Positions 50,660 through 60,252 are shown, counted from the first letter of the stretch. The stretch: DNA of 64,000 nt from Paenibacillus humicola (GCF_028826105.1 NZ_JAQGPL010000001.1:2568501-2632500); one strand, 5' to 3'. The notes: a model not told the origin generated them from the sequence alone. Numbers and translations: made by a program.

Positions 50660-51697
50660 ATGGTTTCGAGAAAAATGAGTTGGACCGCCATGATGGTGGT
50701 CATGATCGCACTGCTGATTTCGGCCTGCGGCAAAGGCGCGGATTCGGGTCAAACGCCTGCCGCGGGTAACGGCGATACGCAGACCAATCAGCCGTCCGGC
50801 TCGGATACGACGGCCAAGCCGGTTCATATCAAGGTCGGCCTCGTATGCGGAGGGATGACCCCGCTGCTGGAGCAGATCGGCGTCAATGACGGCTCGTTCG
50901 CCAAAGCGGGCCTCGAAATCGAGAACGTCTGCTTCACCGCCGGAGCGGACGCCGTTCAGGCGCTCGTCGGCGGCAGTCTGGACATTAACCTCGGTTCCTT
51001 CGAGCACGTGCTGAAGCAGCAGAAGAACGGCCTCGGCGTCAAAGCTTACGGCGATATTTACAACGGCGTCGGCTACTCGCTCGTCGTGAAAAGCGATGCG
51101 ACCTACAAGTCGGTCGCGGATCTGAAAGGCAAGACGCTTGCCGTAACGAAGGTCGGCAGCTTGTCCGACACGGGGCTCCGTCTCGGGCTCAAGGACGAAG
51201 GACTCGATCCGAACAAGGACGTGACCATCATCGGTGCGGGCAGCGGCGCGAGCATGCTGGCTGCGATTCAAAGCGGCAATGTGGCCGGCGGCATGGTATC
51301 CGAGCCGACGACGTCGCAGATGCTCGCGGACGGCAAATTCCGCATTCTGTATGATCCGGCATACGAATTCGCCGGTATTACGGTCATGGCGAAAACGGAC
51401 TGGGTCGACAAAAACAAAGAAGCCATGCAAACCTTCCTGAAAGTGCTGAAAGAAGTCAACGACCGGACGCAGGCGGATCCGGGAAGCGCCGTCGAGCCGA
51501 TGAAAAAGGATTTCCCGAAAATTTCGGACGACGTGCTTAAAACCGCCATCACGAACCAATTGAAAAAAGTGCCTCAAGGACTCGAGATTTCGCAGGCGAG
51601 CGTGGATAAAGTGACGCAATCGCAGATCGAAATCAAAGCGATCGACAAAGGGCTGCCGTTCGACCAGACCGTCGACCTTAGCTTGTTAACCAAATAA
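50660..51697 (+). CDS. NitT/TauT-type ABC substrate-binding lipoprotein
   Basis: A 345-residue binding protein. Signal peptide MVSRKMSWTAMMVVMIALL ends in the lipobox ISAC with Cys23. A linker rich in Gly/Thr/Ser follows. The mature fold shows KVGLVCGGMTPLLEQIGVNDG, DLKGKTLAVTKVGSLSDTG and YDPAYEFAGITVM, as in the SsuA/TauA/ThiY-like group. It captures the operon's substrate outside the cell. Start ATG 50660 follows AAGGGGAG. It directly precedes the UbiD gene, suggesting the cargo is a carboxylate. Confidence 0.88.
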   Translation: MVSRKMSWTAMMVVMIALLISACGKGADSGQTPAAGNGDTQTNQPSGSDTTAKPVHIKVGLVCGGMTPLLEQIGVNDGSFAKAGLEIENVCFTAGADAVQALVGGSLDINLGSFEHVLKQQKNGLGVKAYGDIYNGVGYSLVVKSDATYKSVADLKGKTLAVTKVGSLSDTGLRLGLKDEGLDPNKDVTIIGAGSGASMLAAIQSGNVAGGMVSEPTTSQMLADGKFRILYDPAYEFAGITVMAKTDWVDKNKEAMQTFLKVLKEVNDRTQADPGSAVEPMKKDFPKISDDVLKTAITNQLKKVPQGLEISQASVDKVTQSQIEIKAIDKGLPFDQTVDLSLLTK

Positions 51698-51714
51698 GAA
51701 AGAAGGCTGTACAG

Positions 51715-53148
51715 ATGGCAAAGGATCTTCGCACGTATTTGCGGGAGCTGTCGGAGCGCACTCCCGATCAATTGAAGGTTGTCGACCAGGAAGTGAATCC
51801 GCGCTTCGGCATTACGGGCTATGCGGCCAAGCTGGCCGAGCAGGGGCAATACCCGGGACTGCTGTTCACCAATGTGGAAGGCGCGGACCCGGACATATCG
51901 TGTATTTCCAACCTGCTGACCGACTACGACCGCATCGCGTTATATTTGGACTGCGACGTGCAGGATATCCCGCGGGTATACGGCGAGCGGCTGAACAATA
52001 AAGTCGCTCCGGTCGTCGTTGAGCGCGAGTCGGCGCCGGTGAAGGAAGTGGTGCTGCGCGGCGACGAGATCGACCTCGGCAAGCTGCCGATTCCCGTTCA
52101 CAACCGGCTGGACGGCGGTCCTTATTTGTCGGCCGGCGTTATGGTCATCAAAGACCCGGAGACGAATATTACAAATGCGGGGATTTATCGTCACCATATT
52201 TTCGGCAAAAACGAAATGGGCGTCTGGTTTCTCGGCGCCCATCACGGCGGCCTTATTTTTAACAAATACAAAAAAGCCGGCAAGCCGGCTCCGATCGCGA
52301 TCGTGCTCGGACACCACCCCGCTTTCGTCATGGGCGCTGTTTCCCGTCTGCAAGGAATGGGCGGCGAATACGAAGCGGCGGGCGCGCTTATGGGCGAGCC
52401 GCTCGAGCTCGTGAAAGCGGAGATGTCTGATCTAATGGTTCCGGCCAGAGCCGAGCTCGTGCTCGAGGGCGAAATTTTGCCGGACGAGATGCATCCGGAA
52501 GGCCCGTTCGGCGAATGGCCGGGGCATTACCTCGGCGGCGGTTCCGTCCCGCTCATCCGCATTACATGCATTACGCGCCGCAAGCACGCGATCTTCCAGG
52601 ATATCGTCGCTTCGGGACGCGAGCATCTGGTCGTCGGCGCCGTCCCGCGGATGGGAAGCATTTATCAGGCGGTCAAAGACGCGGTTCCGAGCCTGAAATC
52701 GGTCAACGTGCCGCACTACTGCCGGATGAACTGCTATTTGTCGCTGGACAAGGAACGGGATTCGGACGTGAAGAAAGCGGCGTTCGCCGCGCTGAACACG
52801 GAGCAGGAGAACCTGCGCGCGATCGTCGTCGTGGATTCGGATATTAACGTATTCAACGGCGAAGAGGTCGCTTGGGCGATGGGCACGCGCTTTGACGCCG
52901 TGAACGACCTGACGGTCATTCCGAAATGGAACGGACCGGGCGGGCTGCTTCCGACCAACTGGGAATACCTTCCGGACGGAACGCACAAGGCGAAAATGTC
53001 GAGCGCGGTTATCGTCGACGCGACGAAGCCGGCGCCGCCGATTCCGTACCCGGAACGGACGCGCGTGCCGAAGGAATTCGCGGACGCCGCCGATGTTAAA
53101 GCGATTCGCGAATTGACGCGGGAAGAGAAAGGCAAGTGGTTTGACTAA
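51715..53148 (+). CDS. UbiD-family prenylated-FMN decarboxylase
   Basis: A 477-residue member of the UbiD family. These enzymes use prenylated FMN to add or remove a carboxyl group on aromatic, heteroaromatic or alpha,beta-unsaturated acids. The N-terminal part carries YPGLLFTNVEG, the middle NAGIYRHHIFGKNEMG (FMN/metal region), and the active-site stretch EMHPEGPFGEWPGHYLGGG holds the conserved Glu residues. VPHYCRMNCYLSLDK lies in the C-terminal dimerisation part. The cofactor-making UbiX is encoded 30 nt downstream. Start ATG 51715 follows AGAAGG. The substrate is not readable from sequence. Confidence 0.92.
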   Translation: MAKDLRTYLRELSERTPDQLKVVDQEVNPRFGITGYAAKLAEQGQYPGLLFTNVEGADPDISCISNLLTDYDRIALYLDCDVQDIPRVYGERLNNKVAPVVVERESAPVKEVVLRGDEIDLGKLPIPVHNRLDGGPYLSAGVMVIKDPETNITNAGIYRHHIFGKNEMGVWFLGAHHGGLIFNKYKKAGKPAPIAIVLGHHPAFVMGAVSRLQGMGGEYEAAGALMGEPLELVKAEMSDLMVPARAELVLEGEILPDEMHPEGPFGEWPGHYLGGGSVPLIRITCITRRKHAIFQDIVASGREHLVVGAVPRMGSIYQAVKDAVPSLKSVNVPHYCRMNCYLSLDKERDSDVKKAAFAALNTEQENLRAIVVVDSDINVFNGEEVAWAMGTRFDAVNDLTVIPKWNGPGGLLPTNWEYLPDGTHKAKMSSAVIVDATKPAPPIPYPERTRVPKEFADAADVKAIRELTREEKGKWFD

Positions 53149-53178
53149 ACGTCCCGGTTCGCCTAAGGGAGGATACGA

Positions 53179-53739
53179 ATGAAAATCGTAGTAGGCATTT
53201 CCGGCTCAACTGGCGCAATCTACGGAATCCGGTTGTTGGAATGGCTTCGGAAGCTGGAGGTCGAAACGCATCTGATCGTCAGCGGCTGGGCCGAGAAAAC
53301 GATCGCAATCGAAACGGACTACACGATCGATCAGGTGAAAAGCCTCGCAACGAAGGTTTATTCGGCGGGAAATCAAGCTGCCCTGATCTCGAGCGGATCC
53401 TTCGTCACGGACGGGATGGTCATCATACCGTGCAGCATGAAAACGCTGGCGGCGGTCAGCCACGGGTACGCCGACCAGCTGATCGCAAGGGCGGCGGACG
53501 TCATTCTGAAGGAAAGGCGCAGGCTCGTTCTCGTTCCGCGGGAATCGCCGCTGAACGAGATTCATCTGGAAAATATGCTTCGCCTGGCGAGAATGGGAGC
53601 ATCGATCGTCCCGCCGATGCCTGCCTTTTATAACAAGCCTAAGAGCGTTCAGGACATCGTGGACCATACGGTTGCGAGGGTGCTGGACCAATTGGGTATC
53701 GACAATTCGGTTTCGAAGCGGTGGTTGCAGCATGAATAA
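53179..53739 (+). CDS. ubiX: UbiX-family flavin prenyltransferase
   Basis: A 186-residue flavoprotein that joins dimethylallyl phosphate to FMN to make the UbiD cofactor. Motifs are VVGISGSTGAIYGIRLLEWL, IIPCSMKTLAAVSHGYAD (FMN loop), LVPRESPLNEIHLENML and GASIVPPMPAFYNKP. All are typical of Pad1/UbiX. Start ATG 53179 follows AAGGGAGG. The 3' end overlaps the next gene by 8 nt. It serves the UbiD encoded just before it. Confidence 0.95.
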   Translation: MKIVVGISGSTGAIYGIRLLEWLRKLEVETHLIVSGWAEKTIAIETDYTIDQVKSLATKVYSAGNQAALISSGSFVTDGMVIIPCSMKTLAAVSHGYADQLIARAADVILKERRRLVLVPRESPLNEIHLENMLRLARMGASIVPPMPAFYNKPKSVQDIVDHTVARVLDQLGIDNSVSKRWLQHE

Positions 53740-54499
53740 TTCAAGTCCATATCAGCCGGACGATTTACGCACGTTCGAGATCGTTCCGCTCGGCGATTCG
53801 GCGCTTTCCGTCGTCTTCGGCGACCGGATCGGTCCGGAAACCCATAAGCGGGTCCGGCAGCTGGCGCTCTATCTGGAGCGCCAGCCGTTCCATGGCATGA
53901 TCGAATTTGTGCCGGCGTTTACGTCGGTGGCGGTTTATTACGACGTGATGGCGCTGCTGGACAAGCATGCGAACGTCGCTGAGCCGCGGCACCGGCAGTT
54001 TCCGTTTCAAATCGCCGCCGCGCTGATGGACAAGATCGTGCGTCAGCTCGGTTCACTGCCGGTGCAGCAGGCGAAAACGGTCGAAATCCCGGTCTGTTAC
54101 GGCGGCGAATTTGGCCCTGATTTGGAAACGGTAGCCGAACAAAACGGGCTGACGCCGCAAGAGGTCATCGACATTCATAGCGGCGCCGATTATCTCGTTT
54201 ATATGCTCGGCTTCGCGCCCGGTTTTGCTTACCTGGGCGGTATGTCCGAACGGATCGCCGCCCCCCGGCGGCAAACGCCGCGGCTTGCGATTCCGGCGGG
54301 CACCGTCGGAATCGCGGGCAAGCAAACCGGCGTGTATCCGATCGAGACGCCCGGCGGGTGGCAGCTGATCGGCCGGACGCCGATGGAGCTCTTCCTGCCG
54401 AAATCGTGGCCGCCGGCTTTGCTGGAAGCCGGAAACGTCGTCCGGTTTTACCCGATTTCCCGCAGCGAGTTCGACGGATGGGAGGAATCCCGAACATGA
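53732..54499 (+). CDS. pxpB: PxpB/KipI-family subunit (5-oxoprolinase / amide carboxyltransferase type)
   Basis: A 255-residue protein of the KipI/AHS1 family. The signature GFAPGFAYLGG and PAGTVGIAGKQTGVYPIETPG are plain, as is GWQLIGRTPMELF. With PxpC and PxpA it makes up ATP-dependent 5-oxoprolinase in B. subtilis and E. coli. The same fold is half of the carboxyltransferase domain of urea carboxylase. ATG 53732 overlaps the end of ubiX, and the stop overlaps the pxpC start as ATGA. In this operon, with BCCP and biotin carboxylase present, it may act on an amide or lactam. Confidence 0.92.
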   Translation: MNNSSPYQPDDLRTFEIVPLGDSALSVVFGDRIGPETHKRVRQLALYLERQPFHGMIEFVPAFTSVAVYYDVMALLDKHANVAEPRHRQFPFQIAAALMDKIVRQLGSLPVQQAKTVEIPVCYGGEFGPDLETVAEQNGLTPQEVIDIHSGADYLVYMLGFAPGFAYLGGMSERIAAPRRQTPRLAIPAGTVGIAGKQTGVYPIETPGGWQLIGRTPMELFLPKSWPPALLEAGNVVRFYPISRSEFDGWEESRT

Positions 54500-55503
54500 G
54501 CGTACGCATTCTCAAACCGGGCTTGCTGACGACGATCCAGGACCGCGGCCGTTTCGGCGCGCAGAAATACGGGATCATCGTAAGCGGGCCGATGGATTCT
54601 TACGCGCTTCGCATCGCCAATTTGCTCGTCGGCAACGACGAGGCTGCCGCCGGTCTGGAAATGACGATCGTCGGTCCGGAAATCGAATTCGAGGCCCCTG
54701 CGCTTCTGTCCGTATGCGGAGGCGACTTGTCACCGTCGTTGAACGGGAATCCGGTTCCGCTGTGGCGAACGATTTTTGCGCCGGAAGGGAGCAGACTTGA
54801 ATTCGGCGAGCTGAAGAAGGGCTGCCGCGCCTATTTGGCGGTCGCCGGCGGATTCGACGTACCGGTCGAGATGAGCAGCCGCTCGACGTATCTGCGGGCG
54901 GGCATCGGCGGCTGGGAGGGACGGCCGCTGCAGCAGGGCGACCGAATCCCCGTCGGGGAACTGCCGCCTCGCAGTTTGAGTCTGCTGCGGAAGCTGAGGC
55001 GCGGGGCGGGAAAGGAAGATACCGCGGTCAGCCCATGGTCCTTGTCGGCCGATTTGCTTCCGGCATATGCTCCGGATCCGGTCATCCGGGTAATCGACGG
55101 CGCGGAGAGGGAGCTGTTCGACGAGGAGAGCGTCAGCCGCTTCTTCAGCGAAACGTACCGGGTTTTGCCGCAGTCGGACCGTATGGGCTACCGCATATCA
55201 GGCGGGAAATTGAAGCTGAAGGAGCAGGCGGAATTGATTTCCTCGCCGGTTACGTTCGGAACCATTCAGGTCCCGGCCGACGGGGACCCGATCGTGCTGA
55301 TGGCGGACCGGCAGACGACAGGCGGATACCCCCGGATCGCGCAGGTGATTTCGGCGGATTTGCCTCTGCTTGCCCAAGTGAATTTGGGCGGCAAGGTTCG
55401 TTTTCGCTCCGTCTCGCTGAAGGAAGCGCAGCAGCATGCCGTGATCGGCGAACGGAAGGTCAGGACGCTTCGTCACGGGCTCGTTTTGCAGTCGGTAAAC
55501 TAG
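54496..55503 (+). CDS. pxpC: PxpC/KipA-family subunit (biotin-dependent carboxyltransferase fold)
   Basis: A 335-residue protein of the KipA/AHS2 family. It opens with [21 protein letters not shown] and [18 protein letters not shown], and continues with VCGGDLSP and [11 protein letters not shown]. The late motifs [11 protein letters not shown] and [17 protein letters not shown] are hallmarks. It pairs with PxpB. The complex resembles the carboxyltransferase domain of urea carboxylase. Start ATG 54496, inside the ATGA overlap. Confidence 0.92.
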   Translation: MSVRILKPGLLTTIQDRGRFGAQKYGIIVSGPMDSYALRIANLLVGNDEAAAGLEMTIVGPEIEFEAPALLSVCGGDLSPSLNGNPVPLWRTIFAPEGSRLEFGELKKGCRAYLAVAGGFDVPVEMSSRSTYLRAGIGGWEGRPLQQGDRIPVGELPPRSLSLLRKLRRGAGKEDTAVSPWSLSADLLPAYAPDPVIRVIDGAERELFDEESVSRFFSETYRVLPQSDRMGYRISGGKLKLKEQAELISSPVTFGTIQVPADGDPIVLMADRQTTGGYPRIAQVISADLPLLAQVNLGGKVRFRSVSLKEAQQHAVIGERKVRTLRHGLVLQSVN

Positions 55504-55519
55504 GAAGGAGGTCATTCAA

Positions 55520-56284
55520 TTGACATACGTCGATTTGAACAGTGATATGGGGGAAAGCTACGGCGCATACACGCTTGGGAAGGATGCCGATCTTTTAAAA
55601 TACGTCACGTCCGCGAACATTGCCTGCGGCTATCATGCCGGGGATCCGGCGACGATGAGAAAGACGGTGCAGCTTGCGCTGGAGAACAAGGTGGCGATCG
55701 GGGCGCATCCGGGGCTGCCCGATTTGATCGGGTTCGGACGCCGTGAAATGGCGATCTCGGCAAAGGAAGCCTATGACATGGCCGTTTACCAAATCGGAGC
55801 ATTGTCCGGATTCGTACGATCCGAAGGCGGCAGGATGAACCACGTGAAAGCTCACGGAGCGCTCTACAATATGGCGGCGACGAACCAAGCGCTGGCCGAG
55901 GCGCTCGCGGAGGCGGTTTACAAGGTGGATCCGGAGCTGATCATGTTCGGGCTTTCGGGCAGCGAGCTGATCCGTGCCGGCGAGAAAATCGGTCTGCGAA
56001 CCGCGAGCGAAGTGTTCGCCGACCGCACGTACCAATCCGACGGAACGCTGACGAACCGGCGGCTGCCGGACGCGATGATTACGGACGACGATGCGGCGGT
56101 TGCCCAAGTCATCCGGATGGTTAAGGAAGGGATGGTCAAAACCCGCCAGGAGACGGATGTCGCGATTAAAGCCGATACGATCTGCATTCACGGGGACGGC
56201 CCGCATGCGCTTGAGTTCGCCGCGAAAATCAAATCGGCGCTCACCTCGGCGGGCATCGACGTCCTGGCCCCAGTTTACAAGTAA
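55520..56284 (+). CDS. pxpA: PxpA (LamB/YcsF-family) 5-oxoprolinase subunit A
   Basis: A 254-residue protein. The family signature [20 protein letters not shown] is at the N-terminus, followed by [31 protein letters not shown] and [11 protein letters not shown]. These mark the metal-binding TIM-like barrel that opens the lactam ring with ATP in 5-oxoprolinase. Start TTG 55520 follows AGGAAGGAGG. Together the three Pxp genes point to ring opening of 5-oxoproline or a related lactam. The LamB name recalls lactam utilisation in fungi. Confidence 0.92.
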   Translation: MTYVDLNSDMGESYGAYTLGKDADLLKYVTSANIACGYHAGDPATMRKTVQLALENKVAIGAHPGLPDLIGFGRREMAISAKEAYDMAVYQIGALSGFVRSEGGRMNHVKAHGALYNMAATNQALAEALAEAVYKVDPELIMFGLSGSELIRAGEKIGLRTASEVFADRTYQSDGTLTNRRLPDAMITDDDAAVAQVIRMVKEGMVKTRQETDVAIKADTICIHGDGPHALEFAAKIKSALTSAGIDVLAPVYK

Positions 56285-56297
56285 GGAGACCGACAAG

Positions 56298-58001
56298 ATG
56301 GAGACTTGGAATCGAACGGCGGACGTGCTGGTAATCGGCTCCGGAGCGGCCGGACTGATGGCGGCCAAGGCGGCGGCGGACGCCGGCGCCAAGGTGTTGA
56401 TCGCCGATAAAAACCTGATCGGCCGCGGCGGCGCCACGATTTTGGCGCAGATGACGGTCGCGGTCGCGCTCGGGGAAGCGGAGGAAGACAATCCGGATAT
56501 TCATTTTGAGGATACGATGGAAGGAAGCCGCGGACTTGCCGATCCGGACATCGTCCGGGCGATCGTAGACCGCGGGCCGGAGCTTATTCTCGAGACCGAA
56601 TCGTACGGCGTGAAGTGGGCGCGGACCCCTGAAGGAAAGCGGTCGCAGGTCGTCTCGCCGGGCCATTCCCGGAAACGCTGCGTTTACGTCGATATTTTGA
56701 ATACCGGAGGCGCGACCTCGGCCGGCCTCAGGAAAGCGATTTGGAAGCATGAAAATATCGAAAAAGTGAAAAACGTGATGATCACGAAGCTGGCGGTGGA
56801 GGACGGACGGGTCGTCGGCGCGGTCGGCTTCGCACTGGAAGGGCTGCAGCCCGTCTGCATTTCGGCCAGCTCCGTCATTCTGGCGACCGGCGGCCTGACC
56901 GAGCTCTATGCGCGCAACAGCGCCTCCGCGAACATGACGGGGGACGGCTTCCTGCTGGCTGCCGAAGCGGGCGCGGAGCTGCGCGATATGGAAATGGTGC
57001 AGTTTTTTCCGATTGCGCACCTGTTCCCTCCGCTCGTCGGCATCGATCCGATCATGTGGGACCCGTTTCGTTACAAGCTGGGCGGACGCCTGCTCAACGG
57101 ACTTCATGAAGAGTTTATGCATCATTACAACAAAGAGGTCTCCGGTAAATATACGGCGACACGCGACCAGACCTCCTTCGCCATTTTCAAGGAAGTGGAG
57201 GCCGGCAGAGGCACGCCTCACGGCGGCGCTTATCTGGACTTCCGCCAAGTACCGGAATCCAAGCTGAAGGAAGCGTTCGGTCCAGTCATCGACCTGCTGT
57301 TATCGCAAAACGTCGACTTGACGAAAGATATGGTCGAAGTCGCCCCGATGGCGCATTTCATGCTCGGCGGCGTCCGCGTGGATGCGAGCATGCGGACGAG
57401 CGTTCCCGGCTTGTACGCTTGCGGGGAGCTCATTTACGGCATGCACGGCGCCAACCGGCTGTCCGGCAACGCCATCACCGAAGCGCTGGTCACGGGACGG
57501 ATCGCCGGCGAGACGGCTGCGGCAAGCGGGCTGGAACACGCCGCCCCCGAGAAAGTATCCCGGGTGCTGGATGAGGAATGGGGCCGCCTGCAGCGGCTTT
57601 GGCATCCGCGCGAGGTCACCCGGGACGACGGGTCGCTGCTCGCCTTCAAGCGGGAAATCCAGCGGATCATGTGGGAAGGCGCAGGCCCGCTCCGGACGGA
57701 GGAAGGGCTCGTCAAAGCGCGGGAAGAGCTTCGGGCTCACGCGGCCCGGCTCGGCGACATTGCACTGGGACGGCATACCGGCTACGCGCTGTCGCTGGCG
57801 GAGAAGGTCGAGGCGGAGGTTATGTTGAGGCTGGGCGAGGCGATTATCGCCGGAGCGCTTACGAGGCGGGAAACGCGCGGCGCGCATGTCCGGCTCGATT
57901 ACGAACAGCAGAACGAGCAAGCGGTTAGCTCCAGCTTTACGCTGGACGATCAGCGGCAGTGGCGGATGGAGGAACTCCCCATCGCCAAGTCGAGTCAATA
58001 G
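56298..58001 (+). CDS. Fumarate reductase/succinate dehydrogenase-like flavoprotein
   Basis: A 567-residue FAD enzyme of the FRD/SDH/aspartate oxidase family. The dinucleotide motif VIGSGAAGLMAAKAA is at 11-25. SGKYTATRDQTSFAIF and MAHFMLGGVRVDAS belong to the capping and FAD region, and ACGELIYGMHGANRLSGNAI is the second FAD motif. The last ~130 residues form the SDH-type helical C-domain. It would reduce or oxidise a C-C bond next to a carboxylate. Start ATG 56298 follows AAGGAGACCG. A small Fe-S protein follows 19 nt later and is its likely electron partner. Confidence 0.9.
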   Translation: METWNRTADVLVIGSGAAGLMAAKAAADAGAKVLIADKNLIGRGGATILAQMTVAVALGEAEEDNPDIHFEDTMEGSRGLADPDIVRAIVDRGPELILETESYGVKWARTPEGKRSQVVSPGHSRKRCVYVDILNTGGATSAGLRKAIWKHENIEKVKNVMITKLAVEDGRVVGAVGFALEGLQPVCISASSVILATGGLTELYARNSASANMTGDGFLLAAEAGAELRDMEMVQFFPIAHLFPPLVGIDPIMWDPFRYKLGGRLLNGLHEEFMHHYNKEVSGKYTATRDQTSFAIFKEVEAGRGTPHGGAYLDFRQVPESKLKEAFGPVIDLLLSQNVDLTKDMVEVAPMAHFMLGGVRVDASMRTSVPGLYACGELIYGMHGANRLSGNAITEALVTGRIAGETAAASGLEHAAPEKVSRVLDEEWGRLQRLWHPREVTRDDGSLLAFKREIQRIMWEGAGPLRTEEGLVKAREELRAHAARLGDIALGRHTGYALSLAEKVEAEVMLRLGEAIIAGALTRRETRGAHVRLDYEQQNEQAVSSSFTLDDQRQWRMEELPIAKSSQ

Positions 58002-58020
58002 GCGGAAAGGAGCAATAGAC

Positions 58021-58335
58021 ATGTCGTCGGCCACAACCTTGCAGATTACTCGAGGCGACGCGGAGAGCGGAGCCAAAGTCGAACAATACGAAGTGCCTTA
58101 TTACGACGGAATGAGCTTGCTGGACGCGATCTTTTGGCTCCGGGAGCATGTGGACCCGTCGCTGTCCGTCCGGTATTCGTGCCGTTCCGCCAATGCGTGC
58201 AAAGAATGCGCGGCGGTCGTGAACGGGAAGGCGGGTTATTTGTGCAGCATTCGCGCGGTACCCGGCGGAAGTGCGCGGATCGAACCGCTCCCGGCGCTGC
58301 CGTGGGTGAAGGATATCGTCACAAAAATGGAGTAG
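58021..58335 (+). CDS. Small plant-type [2Fe-2S] protein, partner of the FRD-like flavoprotein
   Basis: A 104-residue ferredoxin-domain protein like the N-terminal half of SdhB/FrdB, without the second [4Fe-4S]/[3Fe-4S] half. Cys54, Cys60, Cys63 and Cys75 give C-x5-C-x2-C-x11-C, one residue wider in the first gap than the usual C-x4-C. Start ATG 58021 follows GGAAAGGAGC. It probably carries electrons between the flavoprotein and an unknown carrier. The CoxM gene begins 12 nt later. Confidence 0.8.
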   Translation: MSSATTLQITRGDAESGAKVEQYEVPYYDGMSLLDAIFWLREHVDPSLSVRYSCRSANACKECAAVVNGKAGYLCSIRAVPGGSARIEPLPALPWVKDIVTKME

Positions 58336-58347
58336 GAGGCGGCTTGG

Positions 58348-59241
58348 ATGTCCTGGCTTCGACCGAAAGATTTATCCCAAGCGCTGGCGATGTTAGACGA
58401 TTGCCGCCCGGCCATCGTTTGCGGCGGTACCGATTTATTCGTCAATTCGCAGCGCAGGGATGCCGAATGGAAAAACAAGACGTGGATGGACATCCGTACG
58501 CTGCCTGAGCTCAGGCAAATCCGCCTGACCGGCGAAGGGCTGGAGCTTGGCTCCGCAGTGACGGCCGCCGAGCTGTGGCAGCATCCGCTCGGCGCAAAGG
58601 TGCCCGCCCTGCAGCAGGCCGCCAGAATCGTGGGAGGCTGGCAAATCCAGAACCGGGCTTCGATCGGCGGCAATCTGGCCAATGCTTCGCCCGCTGCGGA
58701 TATGGTCGTACCCTTGAGCGCATACCGGTCCGTAATCCGGCTCCGCAGCTCGGAGGGGCTGCGCGAATTGCCGGTGGACGAGTTCATACTCGGGCCGCGC
58801 AAAACGGCGCTGCAAGAAGGAGAGCTGATCGAATCGGTTCTCATTCCGGCGCGGATGCTGGATACGCCGCAAATGTTCCTGCGCCACGATCAGCGGGGAG
58901 CGACGGATATTTCCATCGTCTCGGTCGCGGTCGTGCTCAAAGGGACGTCAGACGGACCGATCGCGTGGGGGGAACGGCTTGCCTGGGGAAGCGCAGCCGT
59001 CGGCGCCGCAAATCCGGTTCCGCTGGCGCTTCCCGAGGTTGACGCGGAATGGGCCGGCGAGCTGACCGCGGAGAAGGCGGACCGCATCTCCGGACGGTAC
59101 ATGGAGCTATCCCGGCCGATCAGCGACGTACGTGCAAGTCAAGACTACCGGCAGGCAATGGTCCGGGTGTTCATGAACCGGGCCGTGAAGCGGATTGCGG
59201 AGGGACAGGATGTCTTGGGGCCGCAATCGATGCGCAAGTAA
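58348..59241 (+). CDS. Molybdenum hydroxylase FAD subunit (CoxM/XdhB-like)
   Basis: A 297-residue medium subunit of a xanthine-dehydrogenase-type enzyme. The FAD-binding motifs are VCGGTDLFV (near 30) and the RASIGGNLANASPAADM stretch (about 105-122). The C-terminal CO-dehydrogenase-flavoprotein domain follows. It passes electrons from the Fe-S subunit to an acceptor. Start ATG 58348 follows GTAGGAGGCGG. It is separated from the S and L subunits by a decarboxylase-like gene, a less common order. Confidence 0.9.
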   Translation: MSWLRPKDLSQALAMLDDCRPAIVCGGTDLFVNSQRRDAEWKNKTWMDIRTLPELRQIRLTGEGLELGSAVTAAELWQHPLGAKVPALQQAARIVGGWQIQNRASIGGNLANASPAADMVVPLSAYRSVIRLRSSEGLRELPVDEFILGPRKTALQEGELIESVLIPARMLDTPQMFLRHDQRGATDISIVSVAVVLKGTSDGPIAWGERLAWGSAAVGAANPVPLALPEVDAEWAGELTAEKADRISGRYMELSRPISDVRASQDYRQAMVRVFMNRAVKRIAEGQDVLGPQSMRK

Positions 59242-59262
59242 CGATAAAGGAGCGGACACGGA

Positions 59263-60222
59263 ATGAAAGAGACCTTTTCGATCGCCATGTCGGACAGCGA
59301 CCGCACGAACGCGGTTCTGACCGGGCGGGCGTCGCTGCCGGACTGCATTCTGGAGCCGGTTAAAGCGTCAATCGAGGAAATATTCGAGCGGCAGGCGGCA
59401 GAGGCGGTATTCGACATTTCCGAAATGTCGCTGGCTTCTTATTTGATCGGGCTCGGACGGGGCGAAATGCGGCTGACCGCCATCCCCGTTTTTTTGTCCC
59501 GCGCTTTTCGGCATAATGCCATATACGTTCGTTCCGACAGCGGCATTACCCATCCTTCGGAGCTGCGCGGACGGCGCTTCGGTTTTCCCGAGTACCAGAT
59601 GACCGCGGCCGTCTGGGTGCGCGCGCTGTTTCGCCATGAATGGGGAATTCCGACGGAGGATATGAGCTGGATGACGTACCGTGCGGAACGGATTCCGGTG
59701 GAGACACCGGCGGCGCGGTCGGAGAAAGACGACATTTTTGCGGCGCTGGTTGAGGGTGAGGTGGACGCCATCATGACCGCTCGCCGTCCGCCAAGCCAAT
59801 ATTTTCCGAATACCGGCAATGGCGGCGCGGTTCGGCGTCTTATTCCCGACGTCTGGAACGTCGAGCGCGACTATTACGCCCGGACGGGCATTTTCCCGAT
59901 CATGCATCTGGTATCGCTGAAGAAAAGCACGGTCGAGCGTCATCCCGGACTCCCGGGTCAAATGTACGAGCTGATGCTGAAAGCGAAAGCGGACAGCGCC
60001 GCGCAGCTGCTGGAAACGATCAAGCTTCAGGCTTCGGTTCCGTGGCTGTGGGAATCGGTCGAGATGAGCATGGACAAGATGAACGGCGATATTTGGCCTT
60101 ATGGCATGAAAGCGAACTGGCCGCAGATCGAAACGTTTATGTCGTATTTGGTCGAAGACGGCCTGCTGAAGGAAAAGCTTGCGCCGGAGCAGGTGTTCGA
60201 TCCTTCCGTTCTCGGCACCTAA
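59263..60222 (+). CDS. 4,5-dihydroxyphthalate decarboxylase-like / substrate-binding-fold protein
   Basis: A 319-residue protein with the pattern of 4,5-dihydroxyphthalate decarboxylase (Pht5): FDISEMSLASYLIGLGRGE, IPVFLSRAFRHNAIYVRSDS, HPSELRGRRFGFPEYQMTAA and VDAIMTARRP. The fold is that of periplasmic binding proteins. No signal peptide or lipobox is present, so it should stay in the cytoplasm, in keeping with an enzyme. Start ATG 59263 follows AAAGGAGCGG. It sits between two subunits of the molybdenum hydroxylase. True activity could be decarboxylation of a hydroxylated ring acid or simply ligand binding. Confidence 0.82.
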   Translation: MKETFSIAMSDSDRTNAVLTGRASLPDCILEPVKASIEEIFERQAAEAVFDISEMSLASYLIGLGRGEMRLTAIPVFLSRAFRHNAIYVRSDSGITHPSELRGRRFGFPEYQMTAAVWVRALFRHEWGIPTEDMSWMTYRAERIPVETPAARSEKDDIFAALVEGEVDAIMTARRPPSQYFPNTGNGGAVRRLIPDVWNVERDYYARTGIFPIMHLVSLKKSTVERHPGLPGQMYELMLKAKADSAAQLLETIKLQASVPWLWESVEMSMDKMNGDIWPYGMKANWPQIETFMSYLVEDGLLKEKLAPEQVFDPSVLGT

Positions 60223-60252
60223 AACAACCGATCCGAAAGGAGATGCCTGATC

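Noticed and set aside
53179..55503. KipI/KipA as sporulation kinase inhibitors
   Set aside because: The B. subtilis names come from a kip operon context with KinA. Here the genes are embedded with PxpA, UbiD and biotin carboxylase, so the 5-oxoprolinase/carboxyltransferase reading fits better.
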